From positions 4,216,001 through 4,280,000 of the forward strand of contig JAYKYS010000015.1 of assembly GCA_036924285.1 (NCBI GenBank): 64,000 bases of DNA, given 5' to 3'. Positions 34,030 to 47,007 of this stretch are shown here, piece after piece; position 1 is the first letter of the stretch, and each line of letters starts with the position of its first letter. Made by a program: the position numbers and the translations under genes. The notes under the pieces are model-generated. The model searched no databases. It worked only from the letters and a program-made list of their open reading frames with translations, and had not been told where the DNA came from. The DNA comes from Asterella californica. Its lineage: Eukaryota > Streptophyta > Marchantiopsida > Marchantiales > Aytoniaceae.

Positions 34030-36278
34030 ATGGGTTCAGTCGATGCTCCTCCCACCCACGTTACGTTGAATACTGGTCATAATATGCCAGTTATAGGGTT
34101 GGGTACCTGGAAAGCGGCGCCCGGGGTTGTTGGAGCCGCGGTTGAATCTGCAATCAGGGTTAGCTACTGCGCTTACCGTTTTTCATGGTCTATCTTTCAT
34201 GCATTCAGCTTCATTAAAGACTAATCAACAACCGGGGCTTATACTTATAGCTATGAAACACCACACCGCTTTCGGGAGTCGGGACCTCACATTCAATAGT
34301 GACAGAAAGGGCAGGAAGTTCCACTGAGTCCCATTGTCGTCGAACATAAAGTATTTCAATACTACTACTCTGCCATAGCGTTAGGCCAGTGAATATCTTC
34401 AGCCATTACGCATGCAATTATTTGCAGAGTCGCATGTGTAGTACGCAAAAACGTTATAACTAGGGTCTACATGCCCATGGATTTTAACTCCGTTCAGACA
34501 GCATTGCCTCTCATACGTACTTGATGTTCGAAATGCAGGGCGGATACCGGCACATCGACTGTGCCTATGCCTACTTCAATGAGAAGGAGGTATGTATGAA
34601 CCACTAATCAGCTCTCCAGTACTTTTGGTAGTCGCACCCAGTCACGCCTAATCCATCTCTCATCTTCACTCAAGAGTGGGTGTGTCCCGCGTTATTCTAG
34701 TTCTCCCATGCATGCTGTCTACTGGTGGAAGAAAAGAGTATATTCAGAGCGGCAACAACCTCCCGTTTCTAATCGACTAGGGTGTCTGAACAGATCGGTG
34801 ACGCCTTGCAAAAGCTGTTTAAAGAAGAAGTTGTGAAGAGGGAAGAACTATGGATCACTTCCAAGCTATGGTCTGCATTCACAACACAGTAGATGTTCGG
34901 CCTTCTTTTACCATCAGATTCTGCTCTCCTGTCGTGATTTCTTGTACCATCTGCCTGTCTCTTGCTTGGGCAAGCAACTTGGTTTGAAATCTGGCTACTG
35001 AATTAATTGCAGGAATGATCATCACGGAACTGAGGAGGCTCCCAAATGCCTTAAGACTACCTTGGATAACTTGCAACTTGAGTATCTCGACCTTTATCTG
35101 GTTCGTACATTGAATGAGGCCTGCCAAATTTATTTTTTCATTTGTGTGGTGTTCTTTACCAGTACTGGTGGTTTCGTCGTGGTATATTTGCCTTCACGAG
35201 TCGGTGGTGCTATTGCTGCTGACCATAAATTGGGAATCCTTCGATGTTCTCCAGATCCACTGGCCAGTTCGTTTGACGAAGGGTTACACATGGCCTCTGC
35301 AACCACATATGTTCGATAGTTCCAAGCCTATAAAAGAAGATATTAAGGAAATTTGGCAAGCCATGGAAAAGATGGTTGAAGAAGGTAAAGTGCGCACGAT
35401 TGGTGTCAGCAACTTTTCAGCCAAGAAGATAGAGGACATGCTGGAGTACGCCAAGATGATTCCTGCTGTGAATCAGGTTGAATGCCACCCCATGTGGCGG
35501 CAAGACAAGCTTCGGGCCTTCTTGAAATCGCACAATATCCACCTCTCTGTAAGTCGCTGAATAAATTTACTTCCAACCGTTGTTTGCATGTCTTATATGA
35601 ACGTCATGTCGTCTATTAAGCTTGCACTTCCATATGTTGACGACCGTCTTAGAGGAAAAGTTAACTGTGATGGCCAATAGGGTATTGATTTAGATGGTTG
35701 TCCTAGTATGTTTGAGCGTGGCGAAGCCTTTGTTTGGGTAAACACCTGCTAGTTGATGTTATTTCTTTGCTCGTAGGCTTATTCTCCTCTTGGATCCTGG
35801 GGAACGGACGGAGTGAAGGTAAATTTGCTGGATCAGCCAGTTCTGAAGAGAATTGCTGAGAAACTCGGTAGAAGCCCTGCCCAGGTGGCTCTCCGGTGGG
35901 CTGTCCAGATGGGAAACAGCGTACTGCCAAAAAGCACTCAGACCCAGCGATTGAAAGAGAACTTCGACATTTTTAACTTCTCCGTCTCAAGCGAGGATAC
36001 GGCGGAACTGGAGAAGCTAGAGCAGGCACTCATTTCGCTTAACTGCAATTTAAAATCCCTGTTTGTGTTCCGAGTGGTGTCGTTTTGCATTATCGCAAGT
36101 AAAATGTTTGACGCGTCGACTTCATACCAAAAGGACGAATTGTAGATCCTGGAGATGTTGTAAGTAACTAGTGCATACGGTATTGCAGGTGAGGTTTCTG
36201 AGCGGCTCATCCTGGATTGCTGACTCAGGAAGTTACTACAAAAAGCTTGAAGACCTTTGGGATGGTGAGGGTGCGTAA
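34030..36278 (+). CDS. Aldo-keto reductase (AKR4-like), seven exons
   Basis: NADPH-dependent carbonyl reductase, probably cytosolic (no signal peptide). Exons: 34030-34158, 34539-34589, 34794-34870, 35013-35100, 35255-35548, 35777-36025, 36189-36278, giving 325 residues. This is the usual family length, and all junctions are in frame. The catalytic tetrad falls at D50, Y55, K84 and H117, the numbering seen in other AKRs, which supports the splice model. Other family signatures: [57 protein letters not shown] near the cofactor phosphate site, and C-terminal LEDLWDGEG. Introns 1-5 are GT-AG; intron 6 appears to be GC-AG. The start at 34030 gives the canonical N-terminus; an in-frame ATG at 33967 is probably upstream of a 5' UTR splice acceptor. 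Substrate is unknown (sugar aldehydes or reactive carbonyls are typical). Confidence 0.93.
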
Positions 36279-37912
36279 TTTTGGATCATGAAAGAAAGGA
36301 GATTTTCTGAACAGGTGTATGCGCGAGAACAGCCTGCCTCTCTCTCTCCCGGAAGAAACTAAAGGGGACAGCTAGTCCTACTCGTAGCGTATGCCTGGGG
36401 AGTAGTGAAGACTATAAGATCCAACTGATCATCCAACTGGATCATTCGCGGATAGAAATTTGTCTCTCCGAAGAATATGGCCGTCCCCGGACCTTCATTC
36501 TGGAGAAACGGAAACTTGAACATTGCCAGTATTGTTGCTATGCGTTAACGTAGTTTTACGCGGTTGTGCAAACCGACGGATAGGACGGGATGTAGGTTTT
36601 TGTCGGGTAGTTTATTTTGTCGTAATTTGTCGTCTTCAGACAGTAAGGGACGGACGGATGGAGTCGCTTTGAAACCCGGAAAGTAGAGAGGAAGTACACA
36701 TAGTCGCGCGATTCCACTGCAAGCGTAGCTCCTTGTTTACATAGCAGCACAATGTCGCTGATCAGGTGGTAGAGTACCTTGCCAGTGTTATTCACGGAAT
36801 ATCTGAGCCCAAATACTTTCAAACTGTCTGAAGGTTTCGTTGGCCATGATATCGAACGTGCTCACAGTTCTACCGGTCGATGAAAGGACAGTCCCTTGAA
36901 GCGAAACTCGTCGGACATTTCAGCTTACGTTCTTTGACTCGTATATGTTTGCAAAAGCTTAAACGGTAAGTATCGAGGTAAATGAATAATTGTTTTTCCT
37001 CCCTTGGTCACCAGGAAGTTTCTCCATTTCTCCATTTCTCCAAGAAACTTTCCAACTTTTAATTCTACAAGTATTCACTGCTAGCCAGATTGATTTGAAA
37101 GAAATCACAAGATGTAAAACTCGTGGATAGGTCTTAAGTCACTACTGACCAAACAGATTTGGAACAAATCATAAAATCTATAATAGTGAATGTCTTTTAG
37201 TTAAATCTCCACTGTCAAATTCCCTTTGACTGACTGAAAACTTCATAAAACAAAAGCATTTTTATCCTTAAATTTTTTCTTTTGCTTTGCGACTGTAAAC
37301 TCGACAATGAGATACCATCTAGGCAGCTAGTTTTACAGGTTATAATTCATTTCGAAACAAATTATTTAGTATTGACAGATATTAAATATATAATAAAGAT
37401 TTTGAAGTTATTTTGGAACAAAAGAGAATTTTTTATTGAGACTCAGAAACACTAATAAAATAAATTTCTTTTTTAAATAGCTGCTAACAACAACCAAGTA
37501 TTCGTTAATGGATTCTTGTTTTGAGGTCACTCAAGCTTTGTATGACATGGAGAATAAAAAAGTGTTATATTTTAAAATATCATGAATTTCAGAATTCATG
37601 TGAAAATAATTTAAAATATTTATAATAATTTTTTGAAGTAAAATTAACATAATCTAATATACAATGTTATACGTTCATGATGAGACTACAAATCCGATGA
37701 TCAACAAAATAACTACACTAGTGTCAAGTAATTTTAATTTTTGATAAATCAAGAAGTAATTATCAATAGATGTGTTCACATTCTAATATTGTAGAGTCAA
37801 TTTTACATTTAAAATATTTATCATAAAAATTCAAAATATGATTATCAAGAGAAAAAATTCTGTAAACTCCAAAGACTACGCCCTTTGAAATGCAAAAAAG
37901 TCTATGATCACA
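36279..37912. other. Reductase 3' flank and intergenic
   Basis: About 650 bases of mixed composition probably include the 3' UTR, followed by strongly AT-rich sequence. No gene, RNA or repeat was recognised, and no clear poly(A) signal was found close to the stop. Confidence 0.5.
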
Positions 37913-38084
37913 TGGACTTCACTCCTCTAATCTTCAGGAGCTCATGAACTGCAAGAACTACACCATTTTGATCCAAAGTAGTCATGAACTTCATAGAGTG
38001 GACTTCACTCCTCTAATCTTCAGGAGCTCATGAACTGCAAGAATTACATCATTTTGATCCAAAGTAGTCATGAACTTCATAGAG
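37913..38084. repeat. 86-bp tandem duplication in the CCATGAACTTCATGG repeat tract
   Basis: Two nearly identical 86-bp units (starts at 37913 and 37999) begin TGGACTTCACTCCTC and end ATGAACTTCATAGAG. Degenerate relatives of the internal motif continue to about 38220, each carrying a near-palindrome of the form CCATGAA-N-TTCATGG followed by a CTAC-type tail. Confidence 0.85.
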
Positions 38085-38944
38085 TGCACTGCTCCGATGT
38101 AATGCAGCCAATGAACTTCATGGACTATCTCTTTTGATTCAAAGTTGAGCAATAACTTCAGAGGCTACATGAGTTTGGTAAAGAACAGTCCATGAAGTAC
38201 ATAGATTGCACTCACCAATGTGGAACAATATAGTTTAGACTATAGTTTAGTAAAAATCCATCTTTGAAATTCATGCACGGATTTTAATCGAGAAAGTAAA
38301 TGCGCATGAATCACAAAAGTTGAATAATTTCTAAAATGATGACTATGAACTCCTCTCACCATCCTAAATAAAAAGTGGAAAATTTATCATTACGACACTC
38401 TACATTAGTTCAATCAAAGATGTCACTTGTGTGTAGATTATTAAACAATGATTCTACCTCGAAGTACCAAAAACAAATTTGAAGATAAAATTCATAAAAA
38501 ATTATTTATATTCGATCTAATAACAACAGCACAACTCTTAAGTAGAGACTCATGGATTCTTCAATCGCAACTCTATATCTTAAGAATCTTAATTGACATT
38601 GATATTACAAAACATAAAAACTTTACGAGTGATATAATTCATGTCACTTGTGATTAGTGAATCATAAGAGGTCATGCTCAAACATACTTGTCATAAGAAA
38701 AAGTGATTTTTGTCATAACTGATGAATTTATTGCTTGAAGAATTATAGCACAAACCAAGAAATCATGAAATACAAATAGACGTCAACAGACAGTCAATTG
38801 TATTAAGGTACACGAATTAATGTGTGATCATTTACACTAGAAAGCATGAACAGCACTCTCATTGCAATGTTATGCATGACAAGCCTACTCTTAGTTTCAA
38901 CAAAAAGCGAAGAAATGATCAATAACGAGAAAAATACAAATGGT
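38085..38944. other. AT-rich intergenic, decayed repeat tail
   Basis: The first 140 bases carry degenerate ATGAACTTCATGGACTA-like motifs; beyond that nothing was recognised. The small frame at 38448-38657 has no supporting feature. Confidence 0.5.
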
Positions 38945-39280
38945 TACAATCTTCGATTATGTTTTTGAAGGTTAGGATGACTTTTTTAGTTTCAAATATG
39001 TTGACCAGCCCTTTTGAGGTTGTCTTGTGCAGAATGTCTGAATTGCCATATAAGGCAATTTTCAGCAGATTTGGAGCATCCTTGGATCAATTCTAAAGGT
39101 GCAGTCCATGAGTTCATGGGCTACATCTTCCTAATTCCAAATAAGATCCTCCAAATTGAATGAAATCACCCAAGAGATCAATTCGAGCATTCTATACAAG
39201 ATAGCCTCAAAAGGGCTGGTCGAGAAATTTGAACACAAAAAGATCATCTTGTCTTCTAAATATATGATCAAAGATTTGAG
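38945..39280. repeat. Long imperfect inverted repeat (foldback) centred at 39112
   Basis: Two arms of about 165 bp meet at CCATGAGTTCATGG (39106-39119). The best-matched part is GACCAGCCCTTTTGAGG at 39003 against its complement ending at 39221. Pairing also holds at 38950/39275 and 38970/39251, all about the same centre, so it is one structure. It could be an old foldback or MITE-type element or a transcribed hairpin. It has no coding capacity. Confidence 0.75.
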
Positions 39281-40012
39281 CTATAAGGATAATTCATTTA
39301 CAGTTGTTCTTCATTTGTGGATGAAAGTATGATCGTATTTGACTCACCATTAAAAATTTATTACAAAAACTTACTAGTAATATCAAAAATATATTGCGCA
39401 ACTTTGGTAAAAACTGATAAATCATTTTGAATTTATAAAGTGTTGTGAATCATCACTTAGGTCTAAGTGACGAAGATAAGACACATAGTAGTCTGATCCT
39501 TACCAAAATCCCGTGGCACCGGAAAATAGAAGCTTACTTATCATAAGGAGAGTGACCGAGTGGCATCAACATAAGGCAATACTTTCTAGAGAAATAGAAA
39601 GTTTTGTGTAGGAAGAGAAGACCAACTCTCTACAAGCAAGAAATCGATATTTTTGAAACCAGAATCTTAACTTTTGGTTTTCTTTTTATTGCAATCAATC
39701 GGTTGCAACAAGTCATCATAACGCAAATCATGAATCAATTGTTTCATTTGGAATAAGAGATTGAGATCAGAACAAGAATCTGAGATGAAGCAAAGGTGAA
39801 GACCAAGAGACTGTTGAAGAAGACGATGATTTGATCAACACTCTCGATGATGAAGAATCAAATGAGTCTTATAATTCAGATGGAGATTCATAACCGTAGT
39901 AGATTCTTGTCGAGATATTCATGATTTTCATCGAGTTTGTTGCAAATACATTAAAAGATGATACAATCCATGGACTTCATGTGTGAAGCTTCCAAAAGTT
40001 TTATGGTTCTAT
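39281..40012. other. AT-rich intergenic
   Basis: No gene was recognised. A single further relative of the CATGGACTTCATG motif is at about 39967. The right edge is taken where an LTR-like start (TGTAACAACCC) appears. Confidence 0.5.
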
Positions 40013-41164
40013 ATGTAACAACCCAGATGAACCAAATGTATCAGAAATAGTAAATTAAAGATCGTTCTCACGAAGATACAGTTAACAAATACACAAATTA
40101 TAGTACAACAACGTCATAACAGTAATTCTAGAAGTTTTCTGTTATTCTCACGGAGTAGAATAATATCCGAATGAGAGTCTTTAGTTTGATAAAGAAACCA
40201 AACCCAAGCATAATCTGATAAATTGAATACAAACAACAATGAAATAGTTCTTGATCAGGGAACCTTCCAACAATACAGATAAAAGATTCGAGAAGACACA
40301 TATATGAATGAATTAAGAATGCAAAATACTACTGAAATGTTACTAATCTTCTTCGATGAAGACAAAAGAACACAGACTTCACGTTAAGGCTTCAAGAATA
40401 AGCCCATACTCTTCCTGAGAATTGTTTTTTCAACTAAATCTTCAATCTCAAAGATCCACTGTTATTTGAAGTAGTCTTCAAGAAGAAGCCACCATCTTCT
40501 AAACTCTTCTTACAATTTAACTCACTCTCTTCAACTTCGCAATAACTGATTTGTTCTCAGATGTTCGTCTTAACTCTCATTCACGTACTACGAAGACTCC
40601 CTCTTCGCCGAATTCTAACCCCGAAGATCTTCGTCAATCAGCTTTACTCCTATGACAGCAAACTACGAATATTCAAAGAAAATTGTCTTCGTCCAAAACA
40701 TTCACATGTTCACTCCGCAATCTTGTGCAAGAAAAATTAATTAATAAAGACTGAAAATATAAAAAGCACATCTTCAGAAAGCTGGGTCGCTTATATACTC
40801 TTCTTCCTAACATAACTGATTTTTTTCCTAAGAAGACGGAAGACCTTCACTGTCCTATGATCTATCTTCATTTTTGTTGATCTACACTCCTAAGCCTAAC
40901 TGTACTCTAAACTCTTCTAACTGAACTTCCATGTTCGCTCGTATCTCGCCTAACTCCCTATCTATCTTCTGTCTAAGTCAAGAGAGTCGCGCTTTCACGC
41001 CGTCTGAGTTCGTCTCCATCTGCGTCGTCTTCGTCTTCAAAACATGTAGAAGATCAAGCTCTTCCGAATCCAACCCCAAAGTCACATACGCGGTCACAAC
41101 CGACATCAATTTCTTCAGAAGGTCTCGGACTCTTTCTCCTTCGCCTAAGGTCGTCCTTCTCCTT
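40013..41164. repeat. LTR-like sequence (family F), possibly truncated
   Basis: Begins TGTAACAACCCAG, a common plant LTR start, and is followed by about 1.1 kb without coding capacity. It ends at the abrupt edge of the family A LTR ORF at about 41165. No matching CA end or target duplication was found, so it may be a truncated LTR or an unrelated junction sequence. Confidence 0.4.
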
Positions 41165-43376
41165 AGCCTCCTCAACATTCGTGGCTGGCTCAGCTGGTGC
41201 GGCTTCGGAAGACGGAAGCGTCTTCTGGGAAGCTGAGTCGACTTGCGCTTCCTCGCTCTTCTGTGGTACTTGTTCGACGCTAAGAGCTGTGGTGATCTCG
41301 AAGTGGTCCGAGGAAGTCACCTCCTCCACTCGAAACACACGGGAAGACAACTCTTCTTCCTGTCTTCCAAAAGACACCTTGTCTTCCAAGGCTTCTTCTG
41401 TAGTCTTCTCGGCTTCCAACGCTGTCACTACCAAGTAGACAGCGAGGTCGAACTCCTCCTTCTCCAAATCTGTCTCGATTGCTGGTCTTGAAGCCTGGGA
41501 AGGTGTAGCCCCTGGTGGTGGAATCGAAGGAAAACCATAAAGCGTCTTCAAACCTTCAGGTGACGGAACATACATTCCTTGCACTCCACTAGCATCGCTC
41601 TGGATTCGTCATCCCACTCCCTAGCTAGGGTGAAAAGCTTCCTACCCGCGGTGAAGTTGAACTTCTTACGAAATACTTCCACCGTCTGTGCTAGCAATCC
41701 CTGCGCACGAGCTTTTGCTGCTTCCCGCTGTGTCTTTTCTGCTGCAGCCTATGCTTTTGCGGCTTCCCGCAGTGTCTTCCACGTTGTCTTCTCCTCTACG
41801 AGGGTGGTGATCTTACCTCTGACCCGCAGAACCTCCTGGTCACACTGCTGTAGAGGTGCCTGCAACTCTTGGTTGCTCTTCCTCAACTGTGCTGACTCCT
41901 TGGCAAAAGCGGCTGCTTCCGTCTTGTACTTCGCCGCAAGCTTCTCCGTGGTGCGGAGGTTAGCTTCCAGTGCTTCTATCATCTTCTGGACTTCTTCCTG
42001 CTGCATCAAGGTGCGCACACCGAATCCAAGTCGCAGTGGCTTCTCCTGAGCCATCGCGCGCTTCTTCACCAACTCCATAGCTGGCTGTATCTCCGAATGG
42101 AAGAAGGTGGTGAACTCCTCCAACCTTCTTCTCGCGGAAGACAAGTTCATCTTCATAATCCGATCGGAGGTGTCTTTCTTGTCTTCCAGAGACAAGGATG
42201 CCTCTTCCACCACTGTGGTCTTCTGCTTCTGCGCACTAGAAGACACTATTCTTCTCATCTTTCGAAGATCCCTTCTCACGATAGAAGCGGTTCTCTTCTT
42301 TGCGTTTCTTCGCGTCATAGTAAGAATGTCCATCCAACCTTCGTCTTCTGGAGTCTTCGGAAGACTCCCTATAGTGACAGAAGCGGTCTTCAGCGTAGCT
42401 CGAGCACTCAGGGGCTTCTCCTGAGAGTCGGACTCCGATCAAGAGTGAATGATCGAGAAGGAAGTGGTCTTCCTAAGCACGCTCCTAGGTCCCATCTTTC
42501 TCGGTGGTGTTGCGTCTTCCGAACCACTGGAGTCGTCTTCTTTCACCAGAAGCGTCTTCTGATGAGTGCTTGGTCTCATCTGCGGCACTAGAGTGGGAGG
42601 GGGAGTCATGGCCACGGCTCGGTTGTCTTCTCCTGAAGTCTCCTCCTTTACCTCGTGTTGCCTTGTTGGTCCGTACCTCGCCAACTGATCTTTTGTCAGG
42701 TCCCCCTTGGACACGTACAGATAACAGAAGAACGGGGTGAGATGTCCTCCTATCGGAGTGCCCAATTACACCAGTTCTGCTTGCACATACGTGGAAGAAA
42801 GCGCCCCAGTTGATAAGCAGCCCTTCCCAAACGGCTTCCAAGAACTCCACGTCTTGGTCTCTAAGATACCTCGTCTTCTGTGCTTTCTCCTTGGGAAAGA
42901 GATGGAGGAATAGCTTCGCCAGAAGACGCTCCGTAGCTCTCTGTAAGCTTCGACCTTCACTCATTCCTTCCTGCCTGTCCTCCAAAAAGAGGCAAGTTGT
43001 GCTCCCCGGCACGTATCACTTCTCCGAGATCATGGGTAGGATCTTTTTCTCTAACTCGTACCCTCGGTTCTCTGCTTCTGACTAGTGGAAGGTCCTACGC
43101 CATCATTCTGCTGTCCAGGAAGATGGTCTTCCCCAAGCTACTCCTGCCTTCGCAAGTACACGGTTGCGGAGAGGCAATGCTGTCCAAACCTCCTCCATAA
43201 GACCTTGGTCTGCGAGGTTCCAATCCCACAGGAAGAAGTCGAGACCTTACTCCTTGATGAAGGGTTTGGCCTCTACCAACTCTGCTGCCGGCAACACCAA
43301 CCCTCGAGGATACATCGATGTAGCTCGTCTTCCGAGCTATATCTAACCAATCCGAACTAAGCAAGACATCGCATAG
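41165..43376 (-). pseudogene. A2 3' LTR, ORF-bearing part (distal side of the solo LTR)
   Basis: The LTR ORF runs on the - strand from about 43318 down to 41165. It keeps most of the N-terminal region (LVLPAAELVEAKPF, FFLWDWNLADQGLMEEVW, GSTTCLFLEDRQE), then linker, coiled coil (QLRKSNQELQAPL) and part of the C-terminus. It is cut before the stop at 41165. Several stops and frameshifts lie in the N-terminal part (near 42765-43360). It joins LTR leader sequence at 43318-43376 and continues at 47008 beyond the inserted solo LTR. With 47008-48800 this forms the 3' LTR of A2. Loss of the last roughly 2 kb may be due to the F sequence or a deletion. Confidence 0.75.
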
Positions 43377-46300
43377 TGTAGTGACGCATGATTACTCCTT
43401 TTGCCCATTTAGTATACAAGATATCGTTCCCACAGAGGATTTACACAAGTAACGCTGCTCTAAGTTCTAAGATCTGTTCAAACACACAAACACACGGATT
43501 TTGCCTAAAATCCCGTCTTCTCACAAAACCACGCGTCTTCCAGATACGCCAAAAGGTACTCTGGATCTAAACAAACAACTACTAACTAAAATATCACACA
43601 ACTATTCACAGAGAAGCTCGGGAAGACGATCTTCCTGCTTCCAGGTCACTTCTTCCGATCTTCTCGATACCGTCTTTCCGAAGCGATTCTCGTCTTCTGG
43701 GGATTCAACTCGTCTTCTCACACCTCCAGAAGATTGTCCTGCTTCGCAGAAGTCGACTAGCAACGGTAGTTACACCTTACTCTTCCACTCACATTACAAC
43801 GGGTTGGATCAATCACAGGATGTATGCCTCCTGTAGCCTTCCCAAGCTTCTGCCTACGGAAATGGTCTTCCTGCAGAACTACAACGACATTCACCTTCAC
43901 GGAAGCTCAATAGAAGTCTCGGAAGCTCACTAGAAGAAGGTAAGAAGATGAGGAAGATGAGAGAAGATGGGGAAGATGAGAAAATCCAAACAAGAGAAAA
44001 CAAGATGTTGGAATAAGGGGATAACGCAGGAAGAAGTCCGCATTCTCTTACCACCAGCAGCGATTCGGAGATGTAGATGAGTAGTGGACAGTCTAGGAGC
44101 AAGGAACGGCATCCTCGTGCAGTCCTGCTGGTTAGACTGATGTGTCGAGGAGTAGACGCAGGAAGTAGAGGGAGTGAGCTTCCCAATGTCATTGTGACTT
44201 CTTCTCGGGGAATGGATTGTGGATTTGAGTGCAGAAGCTTTGTTCATGTCTTCTGGATGGTGGGTTTCCTTGAATTCGCTCTCAATTGTGCATGAGAAGT
44301 GTTCTTCTGGAGTGGCGGTGAATGTCAACAGTTGTGGAAGTGTAGCTTGACTCGTTCAGTAGAGCACTTGGGATCTGCGTACGAACGGTCTTATGGGTAA
44401 AGGATCTCAGAAGACAGAGTAGTCAGAGCGGCGAAGTGAAGAAGAAAGAAGCCTTCTTCCCACAGCAGAAGACGACATCCTCGAGCAGAAGACGGTGCAA
44501 TAGTACTCACGTTTGTTGTCTTCCTCCCCAAACTATTACAAGCAGGGATGGCTTGTTAGTCAGGATCCGGACTAGAGCCCGTCGGAATCTTAATTTCCTC
44601 TTTCCCGTAAGATTGGTATGTGTGTGCAGGCAACCAGTTTCTTCGAAGACTCCCCTGTGTGTCTAATCTGTCTACACCGTAAGATTGGTATGTGTGTGCA
44701 GAACTCAATTCTCCACACAGGTCCAATTTCCTACTCTTCGATCCTACTTAACCATCTGCCATGAGAAAACAGAGGAGGTGACCGCCAGGGAGAGATGGGC
44801 GTTGTCAGGAGGCTGCCACCCCACATGCACACCGTTCCCTTTCCAGCTTTAGCCATCTATCTTGTTTACCCCTGCGCTGCCTACTCTGCCACATGGTCAC
44901 TTTATCTAAAATTAAACTGGACATATTATTTCCTAATATAGCATATTTAGTACTTCACTAAGTTTGGACAAGTCCCTGGTCTTCTGGCCTTTGCTTATCT
45001 ACTCTAATGGCTCGGATGCCATTTCCACCTGATCTATTTCTACCTGAACTACTTAAATCGGCTTCTGATACGCTGGGAAGCCTTGCCATTACCTCGGGTA
45101 TCGCTGAGGTGGCCTCCTCCTCCACATTCGTCGCTAGCTCTGCTGCTGCTGCTTCGGAAGACAGAAGCGTCTTCTGGGAAGCTAGATCGACTTGTGCTTC
45201 CTCGCTCTTCTGAGGCACTAGTTCGACACTGGGAGCCATGGTGACCTCATAAGGGTCCGAAGAAGTCGCTCCCTCCACGTAGAATACATGGAAAGACGGT
45301 CTTCCTTCCTGTCTTCCAGAAGACGTCTTGTCTTCCGAGGCATCTTCTGGGTTCTTTTCGGCTTCCAACGTTGTCACTACCAAGTGTACAGCGAGGTCGA
45401 ACTCGTCCTTCTCCAAGTCTGGTCTTGTCAATGATGCTGGTGCTTGGGAAGATGCGTTTACTGGTGGCGGGATCAAGGGAAGATCATAGAGTGTCTTCAC
45501 TCCCTCTATCTGCCGATCCAAGTACATACTCTCCTTACACTCCATCAACATTGCTTTGGACTCATCGTCCCACTCCCTAGCTAAGGTAAGGAGCTTCCTA
45601 CCTGCGATGAAGTTCAACTTCTTCCGAAGCGCTTCCACCGACTGAGCTAGCAACCCTTGCGGACAAGCTTCCGCTGCTTCTCTCTGCGTCTTCTCGGCTG
45701 CAGCCTGCGCTTTTGCAGCTTCCCGCAGTGTCTTCCACGTCGTCTTCTCTTCTGCGAGGACGGTGATCTTACCCTGTACTCGCAGAACCTCTTGGTCACG
45801 CTGCTGTAAACGCGCCTGCAACTCCTGGTTGCTCTTCTTCAGCTGCGTTAACTCCTTGGAAGAAGTGACGTAATTGTTGTGAGTCGAAGGCTCAGTCCTT
45901 CCCTAAGTCCTCACAATATAGCTTCCACTCTCAGAAGACGAATCTAGTCTTCCAGAAGACAGCTACTCCGTCTTCTGAGATTCTAACAATGCTTCCTAAA
46001 TAGCTCTCGTCTTCCGAGCTATATCTAACCAATCCTAACTAAGCAAGGCCTCGCATGGATTCCTAAGAAGACAACCCACCTTGCATTACATCCTACTTCC
46101 TAACAGAAGATCAAGATATGCAAGAAGTAGAGTATATGAAAGGTTCAGAAGATGGTTGCGGGCTCCTGCGGTGACAGTGGCCTCTGGGAAGACTCCCGGG
46201 ACAGCTTCCGATTCAATAACGTTCTCGGAAGACCTCCCGAAGCCAGGCTTCCCTTCACTGATCTCACCTGTCTTCTACTTCCTACACGCAATCTATCTTC

Positions 46301-47007
46301 ACAACAGACTCAAGACATTTGCACTCTGTTCTTCTGACTTCTCACCTCTCATACACACTCAGAAGAAGCTTGCTGCATGATGGGAAGACATGACCCTCGA
46401 CCATTCTCTCCAGATTCTGCCAGCAAGACTTCTCACAACTCTCTTCTAAGTTCGGGAAGAAGAAGGAATAGGCTGCTATGGGTCGGACAGAAGAGACCCG
46501 TAATGGACCCTCACGTCTTCTCGCTCATTTTGCCAGCCTTTCAGTCTTCTAGTCTCTCTAGGAAGATGTGGAGTTGAGAAGCTTGGAAGACCGGGAGGCA
46601 CAGACCTAGTCCCCGACTTCCAACTTCTCGAAATAACAAAACAACTCACCAAGCCACTCAGGATTCGTACCAAGCCTCTCTTAACACAAAAGCAACACAA
46701 AGCCACTCTTGATACGAATTGGTTACAGTCGACTTCCGAAGACAGTCTTCCGAAGATGTTCCAATCTTCCGAAGCGTCTTCCGTCTTCCGCCGTCTTCCG
46801 TCTTCTGAAGACACCACCGAGAAGACGCTCTTCCGAAGACGATCGTCTTCCGAAGAAGTCAACTTCTTATTACAAAAAGCCCATAAGATCATCTTCCTTC
46901 TAAGGAAGCAGTAATCTTAAGTAACAACGCTTCTTCAGTTATACAAACAAGTTATTAATCTTAAAATTTTCAAAAATTCATGAATCCTGTAATTTGTGGG
47001 CACCACA
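43377..47007 (-). mobile_element. Solo family A LTR (internally deleted form), TSD CATAG
   Basis: A 3631-bp unit flanked by perfect CATAG duplicates (43372-43376 and 47008-47012). On the - strand it starts TGTGGTGCCC at 47007 and ends GTCACTACA at 43377. It inserted into the 3' LTR of A2; the uninterrupted sequence is seen at about 14200-14260. It has the same internal deletion as the 3' LTR of A1, so a deleted LTR lineage transposed more than once. Confidence 0.88.
44999..45865 (-). pseudogene. LTR ORF remnant in the solo LTR
   Basis: Starts in the coiled coil (SKELTQLKKSNQEL at about 45865) and reads through EKTQREAAEA, RKLLTLAREWDDESK and the acidic region to a stop at 44999-45001. Apart from the missing N-terminal half and a small deletion in MFRYLDRQ (reading MYLDRQ), it is nearly open. 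The N-terminal boundary matches that in 17378-18212. Confidence 0.75.

Noticed and set aside
40013..41164. A solo LTR with defined ends.
   Set aside because: Only the TGTAACA-like start is seen; no CA end or flanking duplicate was found, so it is kept as a low-confidence feature only.
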